From Eucommia ulmoides (lineage: Eukaryota; Streptophyta; Magnoliopsida; Garryales; Eucommiaceae), in NCBI GenBank assembly GCA_016647705.1, contig CM028325.1, forward strand, positions 25,778,474 through 25,842,473: a stretch of 64,000 nt of DNA. Reading direction: 5' to 3'. The stretch's first letter is position 1; the number at the start of each line of letters is the position of its first letter. A program made the translations under genes and the position numbers. The notes under the pieces were generated by a model, which saw only the letters and a list, made by a program, of their open reading frames with translations, was not told where the DNA came from and did not search any database. Below, piece by piece: positions 23,126 through 34,654 of this stretch.

Positions 23126-23940
23126 TAAGGGTGTGCACGGGTCGAATCGGTCAGGTATGGGTAAGTTAACTGGGACGAACCGAAATGTTCGGGTTACTCA
23201 AAAGAAATACCGATGTCAATGAATTTAGGTCGGGTGTCATCGATGCCCCGTCCACATGGCCTCGGGTCGGTATTTCGGACGGATTCGGGTTTCTGCTAAA
23301 CTGGTGAGATGGAATCTACACAAAGCATAATCAACAATAGACCACCCTTGAACGAATTAAAAATTTTAAAGGAACAAAAAATGAGATGAAAAAAATTCAT
23401 CGTCGATGACGATCTGACCGTGTAGATCTAGTGCAAATTGGCAGTGTGTCGTCGATTTGGAAGCGTCGTCAGGGTCATCGGTGTCGATCTAGAAGTATCG
23501 TCGGTGTCATCGATCTTGAAACATCGTCGTCCATCTAGAAATTGGAATGGTTGGATTCGGAAGGCAGCGAACTTCGAAAAATGGAACCGAAAGGAGTGGG
23601 AGCAAGATAAAGATCAAGATTTCCGAAATTTAATTCAGAAATCTCTAATAAACACAGATGAGGAGGTGTGGCAGCTGAGGTTGTCAACAGTGGAACAAAA
23701 GGGTTTTATATGAAAGAACAATGTTGGCTAGGGTTTACACGAAACAAGGTCGTTTCGTGTCGGATCGGTTCGGGTGTAGCCTACAAATAAACACAGTATC
23801 CGAACTCCGAACTGTATATTTCGGATTTGGTACACACTAATCCGCCACAGTCAAATTCACTTTCTAAGTCGGCCGGATCGGGGCAATTTTTATGGGTTTG
23901 GATCAGATAGTTGGGTGCAACGGGTATTTGCACACCCCTA
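23126..23940. mobile_element. hAT-like non-autonomous element
   Basis: The left end TAAGGGTGTGCACGGGTCG and right end CGGGTATTTGCACACCCCTA form imperfect terminal inverted repeats of the TAGGGGTGTGCA type common in plant hAT elements. Flanks AGGTTAGT (23118-23125) and ATGTTAGT (23941-23948) match in 7 of 8 bases, the target duplication length of hAT. It has 815 bp and no transposase. The interior is rich in CGGGTCGG and GTCATCG motifs. Confidence 0.78.
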
Positions 23941-23948
23941 ATGTTAGT

Positions 23949-25279
23949 TGGGGAGTCATTTTCTAATTTATATATCTCTTAATAACTAAATAATTAAGGT
24001 ACCTTAAATCTATTACTTGACTATATAATAAAAAACCCATAACAATAACTCTCTCTCTAATTCTCTATTAACTATTTCTTACATTTCACACTTTCACGAA
24101 ACATTCCCGCACATTAATTCAACACACACATATATATGGAGTATTTTGATAAGTTACACTATCATAGTACTCATTGTAAAAGTATAATAAATTCCACATT
24201 ATGTCAAAATTTATAATTAAATATAAATTATATACTAATTACTTTAGCAATAATAATCTAAAAAATTAATTATATATCCAATGGAACCATCTTTTCTACA
24301 AAAATAGTCTATCAATTTTTTTCTTCTAAATTTTTAATGAATTGAAAAGTTTTTTCTTAATGAATGGTTCTACTTACGTCTTTTAATCAAAATAAATGAG
24401 ATAATAATACCGTAGAACATTAACACAAAATAATAAACAATTAAAATCAATTTTCATATTTTGTTAACATCAACAACACATTGACAAACATCAAAAAATA
24501 GTGGAAGGTCATCTTTCTTGATTCACTTTCACATTCAAATTGTGTTGACAAATATAATGAGAAGATGCAAATCTCGCTGTTGATATTAACGATGAGGGAT
24601 AAAATCGAAAAATAAAAAGATAGACTTAAAATGTAATTGGAAAAAGTACTGTCATTTTAAAGAAAGATTAGACACTAGAAACCACATCATTAAAAGTCCC
24701 TAATAATAAACATAATATGGGAGCTACTATTGACACTTCAACTATATCTTCTTGTACTCATCTGTTTTGAATTTTATATATTTAGACGAAAATCTATCTT
24801 AAGAATTGTTCTATTTTTTTTTTTAAAATTATCCCGAATTAATATTCAAATATTTTATCATAACAAAAAAAAAATATTTATTGTTCTCAAAATAGAAACA
24901 AAATCTAAATAAAAAAATATTCTCAGAATAAAACAAATCTGAGAACAAACTCAAAACAAAAACAAAAATATAAAAATCTAAAAAACAAATAATGTATTTC
25001 CATTTTAGAGACAAAAACCAAAAATATGAAGCTAAAAAATATGTGTCTATTTCCAAATAAAAATATTTTCTCTCGTATTTTTATTAAAAAAAATAATGTT
25101 TTGAACCTTTTATTTTTTTAAGACTTTTTTCGACCTCAAAAACAAAAATAATTTTATTATCTCAAGTTTTGGTTTATATTTTTAGAATAGAAGTAATTTT
25201 TTTTTATAAAATTTTACTCTCATATTAAAATGTTCGAATATAAGTTAAAGATAGTTTCAATAACACATTTTTAGATATT

Positions 25280-25328
<49 letters not shown>

Positions 25329-25975
25329 ACAAAGAATGAGCACATAATATAGGCGACCTAGGCCTGCGAATAGTAGCTCCCCATAATACTTGTAATCACT
25401 AATTAATCTAATTAAATATTTTTTTTGAAAACAAATTAAATTGAATTGAAAACAAATACTTTAATTTAAATTATATTTTAACATCAAAAAAAAAAATTGT
25501 TAAAATGCAAAATTTAGATTTTGATCCTAATTTTTACAATATTTCTGAGAGATTGCTTTCCAATATTGAAGTGTTTACAACGTTATGTTAATTCGAGAGA
25601 TCGCTTTCCAATATTGAAGTGTTTAGAACGTTATGTTAATTCTTTGCCATTGACTTTGCAACCTGACTTTAGTTTAGGGCAGGACGGAAGGTGAAGAACG
25701 TGCATTATAATACATACATATATTAGCTGTATATATAAATTTATAATTGAAAGACAAATTGACCGAGACCTAGGGTTAAAGAAATCAAAATCAAAATAGA
25801 ACATTCTCATAAGTGGGCTCAAATTCAATTCGGTTGATTTGTTTGATATAAATTATTTTATTTTTTATATATATTTTTCATCAAATTTATAACTTTTACC
25901 AAGTATTAATGCTATTGTTCTTTTCCAAACAAAATAAAGTGAATAAATACTCGGAAGTCGAATCACACTTTATAT
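23949..25975. other. AT-rich intron spacer with homopolymer and small tandem duplication
   Basis: Very AT-rich throughout. There is a run of about 39 A near 25289-25327, probably a retroposon tail, and a 48-bp tandem duplication at 25547-25642 (unit starts GAGAGAT and ends GTTATGTTAATTC). No gene was seen. Confidence 0.55.
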
Positions 25976-25978
25976 TTA

Positions 25979-26617
25979 GCTGGTGTTTGGTAACTGTTTC
26001 TATTTCCATTTCAGCAGTGGGATGAGAATGTGATGGGATGGGATGAGAATTTTGTTTCTTTCTTGGGAGTAGAATTGTGTTTGGTAACGATAATTTTTTT
26101 TTTTGTTTTAGGAAGAGAATCGCGTTTGGTAACGATTTTATCCTAAAATCATTTTTTTTTTTTTTTTGAGAATTTTTGTTTTGTTTTGGCGGCGAGGGAG
26201 ACGACAGGTGACCGGCCGGTGATGCTGGCAACGGTTGCCAGAGATGACGGGCGGCGGACGGCAGATGGCGACCGGCGGCAAACGGCACAGACGGTGGCCG
26301 ACGTCGGTGGCGGGCGGCAGACGGTGGCCGACGTCGGCGGCGGGCGGCAGGCAGCGGCGAAAGGCAACAGGTGGCGGCAAACGATGGTCGGCCAGCGGAT
26401 AAACAGTGAAATTGGTTTTAGAAATGGAATGAGAATTATGAAAAACAATTTTTGTTTTTTTGTTTCTCATTTCTTAAGAAAAAATAGGCACAATTCTCAA
26501 ATGAGAATGAAATGGAAACGAAAACAAAAATTACCAAACGCTATTCCCAAACAGAATTCCCAAAAATCTGAGAATGGAATGAAAAATTCTGGAATGGAAA
26601 CGATTACCAAACGGGGC
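25979..26617. mobile_element. Tourist/PIF-Harbinger-like MITE with GC-rich insert
   Basis: Ends GCTGGTGTTTGGTAAC and ATTACCAAACGGGGC are inverted repeats of the G-rich GTTTGGTAA type typical of Tourist elements. It is flanked by TTA on both sides (25976-25978 and 26618-26620), the 3-bp Harbinger target. It has 639 bp. The centre (26190-26395) is very GC-rich, with tandem copies of GGCGGGCGGCAGACGGTGGC-like units. The frames open through it on both strands are products of that composition. Confidence 0.8.
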
Positions 26618-26620
26618 TTA

Positions 26621-28432
26621 ATGTTATGTTGCACCTTGAACTTTTTAAGGAAGAAAAAAAAAGTAAAAAAGAAGGAAAGATAAAAATTAAAATATAGTAA
26701 ATAAAAACAAAATAGAAAATAAACAAATAAAAATAATTTTGCAAGAATATATTTGTCAACAAAATATGATAAAAAGTGTCTCAACTACTATAAAAATTAT
26801 TAGAGGTGATTTTTGATAATTGTCAAATGATAAAGGTTGTCTGAGATATAAATTTTTTATCAAATTATATTTTATCTCCTCTTAATATTTTCTCTAGCAA
26901 ATACTAATCCGTTCTAACTAAAGCAGAATGATTATATTTTTTATTTAAATTAATGGTCAAACTACTTAAAAAGTCAAAACTATAAGTTATTTAATGTTAA
27001 TTGATATTTATAATTGATTAACTAATTTAATACGAACCTTTTAAATATTCATTCAAAATTTAAAGATCAAAAGCGTGTTTTTTTGCCCTACATGAACCAT
27101 GGTAGCCACCCCTGCCTCCTCCACCACCCACCCTCATTTCACATCCTCAACCATTTGTCTCAATTGGCGTCCCCCCCCCCCCCCCCCCCCCCCGCCTCTT
27201 TTCTATATACATACATACATACATATATAGATTCGGATCTATAGAAGTGACGATAGATCTAATAAATTTGTGTCAGGTATGTTAATATTTAGGATAAGCT
27301 CTATAGATTCGAGCTTGGATCTCTCTCTTTCTATGTATCTATATTATAGAGAGAGAGAAGAGATGAGAAAGAAAGAGAGAAATTTTTAACCAAGTCAGTA
27401 ATAGTGATGACAACGGCAATGATCATAGGTTCCATGATCAATGAAAGGAAGAGGAAGGTATAGGGTTATCTTAGATCTCTTTCCACCCAAAAAATTAGCT
27501 TATAAGGTGAGGTTTTTCCTCAAACTTATAACTTGATCACCAGTCTCTTCCACATCTGATCTGAGACAAACTCATTAACTTTTCCCTTACACATCGGGTC
27601 TTTAGTCGACTAACTCTCGACTAGTCTCTCCTTTTGTGGCTATTGGGTTAAGTTATAATCTAGGCTTTGATACTAGTGTAAGGTGATCTTGAATCTCTCT
27701 CAACTCTAAAAGTTAACTCATGATGTGAGATTTTTCTTCACTCTTATAACTTGACCACTAATTTTTTCTATATCTGGTGTGGGATAAACCCAATATAAGA
27801 AAATTAAAAAATTGTACTTTCGACCTTTGAAATTTGAATAATTGTTTAAATGGATCCTAGTGAATTAGTTAAAAAAAAAAAAAATTACCTTAATTTTGAT
27901 AATTACCGTCAAATTCTATGAAATACCTAACCATGTAAGTAAGTGTTTAAAAAAATATTACAGAAAGTAAATTATAATTCGGTCCAATCACATGGGACAA
28001 ATTACCACTAACCCAACTTTTAATTGCACAATATATCAATCCAGATTTATAAATATTATCAAGATGACCTATTAACAAAGTCCAACAAAAAAAATTATTG
28101 AAAAAAAGAATCAAAATTTCACTGCTCGATTGTCATAAGCCAATGAGAGAGAGAGAGAGAGAAAAGTTGACCTTTTGTGTTGACTTTATTACATGTCATC
28201 ACCTAGAACTGATAGAGAACTCTTGAAAAAAAATTAAAGCAACAACCCTGGTACGTAATTCATTAATTTTTTATAGTTCACATTGATTGTGTAAGGTCTA
28301 GAGTTTAATTTTCAACATATATTCAAAAAAAAAAAAAAACGATTTTTGAGATATATTGAAATTTCTAAATAAATCATGTAACAATTTGGAGATCTGAGCT
28401 TGATTTTAAACTAGAAATTGCAGAGAGAGAGA
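26621..28432. other. Intron spacer, no gene seen
   Basis: AT-rich apart from the poly-C tract. GA-repeat patches lie at 27345-27385 and 28145-28165. The stretch 27440-27800 contains a repeated motif (TATAACTTGATCACC and TATAACTTGACCACT, about 230 bp apart), which suggests an old repeat fragment. Confidence 0.45.
27171..27193. repeat. Poly-C tract (23 bp)
   Basis: 23 consecutive C, a G-run on the minus (transcribed) strand of the gene's intron. It lies downstream of a CCACC-rich stretch. Confidence 0.9.
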
Positions 28433-28438
28433 GCTTAC

Positions 28439-28642
28439 AGTATCACCAGGAGAGAGGCCATGGTGGGACAAAGCAGAAGCAAGTTTGAGACACCTCTCAT
28501 ACGTATCTCTCCATGAATATCTGACATGATTTCCATAGTCAACAATGGAGTCTTGAGCTCCATACACAAATGCTGCTCTTTCTATGAAGCTTACGGGAGA
28601 TAAAGCCACAAAGTTTGCTGAGCATTCAAAATTACCCTCCAT
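28439..28642 (-). CDS. Acyl-activating enzyme (acyl-CoA synthetase family), exon 1 of 2
   Basis: Encodes residues 1-68, MEGNFECSANFVALSPVSFI through HHGLSPGDT, then the GTAAGC donor. The pattern LSPVSFIERAAFVYGAQDSI and the later YSWRDTYERCLKLASAL are the classic start of plant acyl-activating enzymes, where the sequence LTPLxFLERAAxVYxxxxSxVY...YTWxxTxxRCLRLASAL is usual. I chose the ATG at 28640-28642 because the family starts about here. An in-frame ATG at 28682-28684 lies upstream, separated by a GA microsatellite that would translate to EREREREREG. Exon 1 joins exon 2 in phase 0. Confidence 0.92.
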
Positions 28643-28684
28643 TTTCTTTCCCTCTCTCTCTCTCTCTCTCTCTCTCTCATGCAT
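28643..28684 (-). repeat. (GA)n microsatellite in the 5' leader
   Basis: The GA repeat on the coding strand sits directly before the chosen start codon. It lies in frame with an upstream ATG at 28684, so its length could control a possible N-terminal extension. Confidence 0.8.
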
Positions 28685-28713
28685 TAATATATAACTCTCA
28701 TAAATGTTGTGCT

Positions 28714-28726
28714 ACTATATATAACC
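28714..28726 (-). promoter_or_regulatory. Candidate TATA box of the acyl-activating enzyme gene
   Basis: GGTTATATATAGT on the minus strand, about 75-80 bp upstream of the chosen ATG. This spacing leaves room for a short GA-rich leader. It is the only clear TATA-like site close to the start, but AT-richness makes chance matches common. Confidence 0.5.
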
Positions 28727-29788
28727 AACTTCATAATGTGGCATTTCTTTAAATATTATTAAGTGATCCACCAAATATTTAAGTCAATATAAATAAGGGT
28801 CACCGAGCACTTTCTTTTTGAGATTTTAATTATCGATTACACCTATTTATTTTATTTTGTTCCGATCATTACTTTTAAGAATTTGTGAACTAATTTACCC
28901 CTCATTAATAAGCGGTTACATTCCTTACATTATTGTCAATTTTTACTAATCCTAAAAACGTGGAAACAAATATTGTAACTTCTAATAAAAAAAGTTGAAC
29001 ATGAAACATGCGATTTTATCATGAACCTATTATTGAAAAATTAATTTTTTTACAGAATAATAATCGGAGGATCGTCTTCCTTAAAATGAGATATTAGTAA
29101 TTTTTTTAGATATGAATCATATTTCATGTAAATGTTACATGTAACATCTTATAGTTCGTATGACACCAAATGTTAAATATAACATTGGTGACTGATATTA
29201 ATCTTTTTTTGAGAGATACATGTGGATATTATATATAAAATTAACATCACTACATTCTATGTTCTCCATAAATGTTGAATATAACATTCAATATAATATA
29301 AAATAATATTAATTAATACTGATTATAGAATAAATTATATGCGTGCTGAATTTAACATGACGTATTGAGAAATGTAATTTTGATATTAAATGTAACACGT
29401 GAAAACTAAAAATTGTAGAAGTATTATGCGGAATATAACATGAAATGTAAAAACTAAAAATTCTGAAAGTACCATGTTAAATGTAACATGATTGTGAAAA
29501 AACAAAATGTGTACAATAATAGTTATTTTTATTTTAATAACATAACTTTGTTGAATATGAAAACTCTTAATCCCTATAAACCCGCGAAGGGCAAATCTAT
29601 AATCTAGCAATCAGAAGTTTTTGAATCTGAGATCAAATGGTTCGTGAAAACTACCAGACGAGAGTTCTTGGTTTATTATACACTAATGGACATTTATCGG
29701 TAATAGATAATTACTTTCGGCTTACTCGGTAATTTTCCCTAGTAAATAATGTCCTACGACTTATAAAAATACAACATATAGAAAAAAT
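28727..29788. other. Upstream region of the gene, no other gene seen
   Basis: AT-rich. The stretch 29090-29500 repeats AATGTTACATGTAACAT-like and TTAAATGTAACATG motifs many times, an irregular short-motif repeat. It would include the gene's upstream regulatory DNA, but no specific site can be supported. Confidence 0.45.
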
Positions 29789-30230
29789 TGTTAGGAAATT
29801 AATAATTTGCTATTGTGGGCTGATATGATTAATTAAATATTGATAATATGGGCTATCAATTTTATAGGAGCCCAAATAAACGATCTAATTAATGAGCTCA
29901 TGAAATATTTTATGGGTATGGGTTTTGCAATGCGTAATTATCCATATTAGGCAATTAGAGTTAAGGGGGCCTGGGCTGATCTAATATATAAATAATATTC
30001 TATTAGGGTTATGGTTCTCAAAGGTTAATTAATTTAACCTCTACTTATATCATCTTTCTCATCTGTGAGAAAGAACATTGAGGAACATCAAGTGATTAGT
30101 TTGTGAAAAATCTCTATTCCCACGGTTTATCGTCATGGATTCTGGTACGTTTGTCTGTGTTAATTTTTTTTTGATAATTTGACATGATAATTTGAGACTA
30201 AGAAATCTGAAGAGATTCATGGATTATTCA
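29789..30230 (+). repeat. Left LTR of the Copia element
   Basis: 442 bp with TG...CA ends. The first 100 bp match 35967-36072. Confidence 0.82.
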
Positions 30231-30237
30231 TAATAAG

Positions 30238-30248
30238 TGGTATCAGAG
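30238..30248 (+). other. Primer binding site of the Copia element
   Basis: TGGTATCAGAG, complementary to the initiator methionine tRNA 3' end. This is the usual plant Copia site just inside the left LTR. Confidence 0.88.
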
Positions 30249-30437
30249 TCTGCTCTATATTAACTTATTAGGTTTTTTTTTTTAGGTTCATGATTTTGGG
30301 GTGTAATCATAATTCCGGATTTAGGAATCACGAGATTTGAATGGCTTAGGTCAATTAATTAACCCTAAAATTAATATGGTCTTCCATTTGGATTATTTAA
30401 CATGTTAATATTGATAATATTGGTAATATTAATAATA

Positions 30438-32250
30438 GGGTTAATGGCACTTTACCTCTCTTGGTTTGACCCATTTGCACTTTACTCCCTATAGTTTGAA
30501 CTTCACCACTTATTCCCTTGTAGTTTTGGATCTAAGTGTAAATGTAATATTTTCTGTCAAATTCAACAGAAGTGTTGCTCACACGCTATTTATGAAGTTG
30601 ACCATGATTTCTTTCTAAATCACAATTTCATCATTCTTATTTTACTCATATTACTCTCCTACATAATATCCTACCATCTATACATATCTCACACAATTTC
30701 TTACCTTCACCAATTCATTTTATTTTATTTTATTTTTTTATTTTCTCTTTTATTATTATTTTTCATGTCTTCAAGTTTTGATAGTGATGATATTAAAATT
30801 AATTTCAAAAAAAAAAATACAAATATTATTGCAACCACTCATTGCAGTTCTATATTTCAACTTATATAGCTCCTCAAATCTTTTCTCAAATATTTGGATC
30901 ACGAAGCACTGTCTCTATATTTTATCTAATTTAATGTATGTGTTTATTCAGGTTTTTCTTTTACAAATCAATATGTATTTTTTTAACTGAACCACATATA
31001 TTAAAGGGGGGAATTGAAGACCCCAAGATTACACAAGGTGAAAGAACCGAAATGGGAAATTAAAGACCCCAAGATTACAACCAAAATCAGAAACAAACAA
31101 GTGAGGAAAAGAAGCAATCAAAAACAAATCAAAGCAAACTGCAAATCAGCTTACTGAACCTACAACCACTGCCTACATATCAGCAGTGAAATGGAAGAAA
31201 ACACTTGTAATTAACACTGATTGCGCTCAGCAGCCAAGATTCTAGATGAGTTGAACCCTAATCAATCCAACTCAATAGCAAAAAACAGAATCCGGGGGGG
31301 CCGAACACACTACCAAAGCCTGCACAATAAAATCAACAACACTGCACAAAGGCAGCAAATCCAAACATGGCTCCTAACAACAATAGTTGAAAGGAAACGA
31401 TTAAAACAAAACAATAGCAAACACTTAACACTACTATTGTAGGATTTCAAAACCAAGATCAGATCCAGCCGTCGGTGGTGGCGGCGGCGGTCCGATGCTG
31501 AATAAAGCCTGAAATCGCCGATCCACTAGGGGAACAATAGCAGATCGAGGATAAAACACCCGCCGGACGTCGTCCAGGCCCTCGTCCTCGCCGATCGTGA
31601 AGAAAGGCGAGAAGCGAAACTGGGGACAGCGAAGGAAAGAGTGAGTCAGAGAGAGGGAGAGGGGAGAGAGAGAGTAGATCTGAGAATCATCGCTGTCCGT
31701 AGTGTGGATAATGGTAAAACCACTCCGTTAACCAGCGTATCACCACTGCCAACAAAACCTCCAAGGCATTGCAGCTAAACGCAAATGCAGATCTGATATC
31801 TCGCAGCGCGATTTGGATCGAGAGAGCGTTCGGTGGTAGATCGAGAATAGCGAGAGGCGGAGAAGCGGAGACGGAGGGAGGGTAGTCTCAGATCTGGCCA
31901 TCTTAGCCACAAATCCGACAAAACCACTGCCAAGAACCCCCCTCCAACCTCTGATGTGAATGAGGGTTGAAAACTTGAGAAATGCGAAGTGTTGTATGCG
32001 AATCGAGAGGGGACAACGGTTCTGAGATCGATCGACAGAGGGGATGAGGCATTTAGGGTTAATTACACTTTACACCCTAATAAGTGTTAATAATTATGGA
32101 AGGGTAAAATCGACTTTTTAAACTTTCCATTAACGGAGTTACGTTTGCACTTAAATCCAACAACCACAGGGGAGTAAATGGCGAAATTCAAACTTCAGGG
32201 TGTAAAGTGAAAATGGGTCAAATCACAGGAAGGTAAAATGCTATTAACCC
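30438..32250. mobile_element. Mutator-like non-autonomous element nested in the Copia element
   Basis: The left end GGGTTAATGGCACTTTACC and right end GGTAAAATGCTATTAACCC begin long inverted repeats of about 110 bp (GGTTTGACCCATTTGCACTT, TTGAACTTC-CCACTTA and TCTAAGTG recur). Flanks TTAATAATA (30429-30437) and ATAATAATA (32251-32259) match in 8 of 9, the Mutator target size. No transposase. The centre (31440-31960) is GC-richer and looks like captured host DNA, but I recognise no gene. A second, inward-pointing copy of the terminal sequence lies near 32053. Confidence 0.78.
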
Positions 32251-32919
32251 ATAATAATATATATATTTTTTATTACGCAAAATATATGTTTAATAATATG
32301 TATTACTAAACATATTGAGATTTATGATTTATTAAACAATGAATATGTTTATTGTTTGTTAAACAGTAAATTAACAAACCAAAGAAAAAAAAATTATTGG
32401 ACAAATTGTCTTATATCTTAAAACAAACTAATTGAAGCAATATGCTGCTAAAGTAATCTCTACTGTGTAGATTTATTTAGTTTAGGATATTAAGATGTGT
32501 ATGTTTGTTATTTATCCAAATAATGACCGGCTCAAAGGAAGTTTATTGTTCGACCAAGTAATAGACATACATGCGGGAATAAATGTGTAATGGTTACCAA
32601 GTTCTATATGGATAATAAGTCGGTCCAAAGAAAAATTTTATTGTTTGACATGATTTATTATTAATATTTGATTACTACATTTGGAGTACCACTTACAAGT
32701 TGGTGTTTATGTCCAAAGACTGAATATCAATGTTGTGTTGGGTATCTTGTGATAGGGTCCACCAATACAATTGTTTTGTTTATATCATGCATATAAATAT
32801 GTGTTGACATTTTGATTAGTAATTTAACATAAATATTTAGATTAAGAGCTAATTATTCGTCATTATTTTCTATTTAGTTATTATTTCTACTACTACTATT
32901 ACTGCCAATATTAATTTCA

Positions 32920-33715
32920 TTCATTTGCTTAACATCACAAACTTCAAGAATTGGAAAGAGTACATTTCAATTGTTCTCACCTGTATAGATCTTGACCTTG
33001 CATTAAGGAAAGAACAACATTCACCTCTCACTAATGAAAGTTCCTTTGAGGTTAAAAGAGAATAAAAAAAGTGAGAGCGTTCTAATCGCATGAGTCTTAT
33101 GATGATGAAATGCAATTTTTCAGAAACATTCAGGGGCGTTATATCTAATGAGGTAAATGCTAAGACATTCCTTGTAAAAATAGAGAAATGTTTTGCAAAA
33201 ATAAAAAGCAGAGAACAACATCTAAGGCCTTTTGTAAAATTCCTAGAGGAATACGGAATCGTCCCACACTACATAATGCCAAACAAACCTAGTATAAACG
33301 ATGTTGATGAGAGACGAAATAGAACACTTAAGGACAATGTAAGAAGTATGATAAATCATTTTTCTTTGCCAAAATCACTCTAGGGAGACATACTTAAGAC
33401 AAAAATATATATTCTGAATAGGGTATCAAGTAAAGCAGTAGTTGAAACCCCTTATGATAAGCAAAAATCCTAGCATAAGACATTTACACGTTTGGGGTCG
33501 TCCACCTGAGGCAAGGCCTTATAAGTCAAATGAAATAAAACTAGACTCAAGAACAGTTAGTTGTTGCTTTATTGGGTACACTGAATGGTCAAGAGCCCTT
33601 AAGTTTTATGATCCCTCAAATAAGACATTTTTCGAGATGGGAAATGCAAGATTTATTGAGGATGTTGAGTTTGAAGGGGAGATAAGGTTATTAGGAATGT
33701 TGTCTTTGAAAAAGA
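32920..33715 (+). pseudogene. Copia gag remnant fused to integrase
   Basis: From about 32934 the frame reads NFKNWKEYISIVLTCIDLDL-like gag with frameshifts. 33090-33190 gives MSLMMMKCNFSETFRGVISN and then EKCFAKI. Without a break the frame passes into integrase: REQHLRPFVKFLEEYGIVPH, then NRTLKDNVRSMINHFSLPKS. It goes on at 33442-33720 with SIRHLHVWGRPPEARPYKSN and DVEFEGE. In a full element the zinc knuckle, protease and integrase catalytic start lie between, so they were deleted at about 33200. Stops occur at 33381 and 33718. Confidence 0.82.
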
Positions 33716-33984
33716 ATTAATTTCTCTTCCAAACGTTGCTATTGACAATTATCAAGTTCTTGACAATGTTCAAGACACAATTCAATATAATAATAAAGAA
33801 CTCCCTACTCAAAATCAAGAAATTGCTCCTAAAAAGCAAACTCAATGACCTCAAGAGTAAGTTCCACTGAGGCGATCCACTAGAGAACAAAGAAGTGCGA
33901 TTTCAAGTGATTACATGAGTTTGACAAAGGGTCAATGAAAGATAATCCAATCAGCTTCCATCAAGTCAAAGAAAAAGTCCTAAC

Positions 33985-34650
33985 TCTCAAAATTGAATTG
34001 ATGCCATGAATGATGAGATGAAATATACGAAGGACAATGATGTTTGGGATCTTGTAAAGTTGCTTGAAGGTGAGAGGCTTGATTGCAAATGAATATTTAA
34101 AACCAAAAGGGATTCGAAAGGTAATATTGAGAGATATAAGGCTCATCTAGTCGCCAAAGGTTTTACTAAAAAAAAAAAGGCATTGATTATAAGGAGAGTT
34201 TCTCTCCAAGTTCATCTAAAGATTCTTTTATAATTATAATGGTACTTGTAACTCAGTTTGATTTAGAGTTACATCATATTGATGTAAAAACTACGTTTCT
34301 CAATGGAGACATTGGTAAAACTATATATATGGTGCAACTAGAAAACTTTGTGTCAGGCGATTCAAAGTCTATAGTTTGCAAATTAAAAAAATTCATATAT
34401 GGTCTCAAACAAGCTTCCCATCAATAGTATCACAAATTTCATCATGTCATTATCTCATATAGTTTTAAGGTAAATGCAGTTAATAATTGTGTATACCACA
34501 ATTTTAGCGGAAATAAATTTATTTTTCTAGTGCTATTTGTCAATGACATACTAATGGTTAGCAACAATATAGGCTTATTACATGAAACCAAGAGATTTCT
34601 AACTAAGAATTTGGAAATGAAAGATAAGACGCCTCTTTCATATTTGGAAT
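33985..34650 (+). pseudogene. Copia reverse transcriptase remnant
   Basis: Blocks read MNDEMKYTKDNDVWDLVKL, FKTKRDSKGNIERYKAHLVA, DVKTTFLNGDIGKTIYMVQL, KLKKFIYGLKQASHQ and LFVNDILMVSNNIGLL. The last is the decayed catalytic YVDD motif, with V-N-D in place of V-D-D. Several stops and frameshifts (34091, 34428) interrupt the frame. Confidence 0.85.
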
Positions 34651-34654
34651 AAAG

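Larger units (their letters stand above)
13218..28438 (-). other. Giant intron (15,221 bp) of the acyl-activating enzyme gene
   Basis: The donor GTAAGC (28433-28438 on the minus strand) and the acceptor CAG ending at 13218 are canonical, and joining them restores the family consensus. The intron holds a 6.9-kb LTR retrotransposon, a hAT-like element, a Tourist-like element, minisatellites and homopolymer tracts. A GGGGTGGTCATGTG sequence near 13468 looks like one end of another hAT-type element. Plant introns are mostly under 1 kb, so nearly all of this is inserted sequence. Confidence 0.88.

Noticed and set aside
26138-26683. Open frames of up to 165 codons on both strands
   Set aside because: They come from the GC-rich repeat block within a Tourist-like MITE and extend into its terminal inverted repeats.
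29386-29610. 74-codon minus-strand frame upstream of the Copia element
   Set aside because: Built from the irregular AATGTAACATG repeat; no family resemblance.
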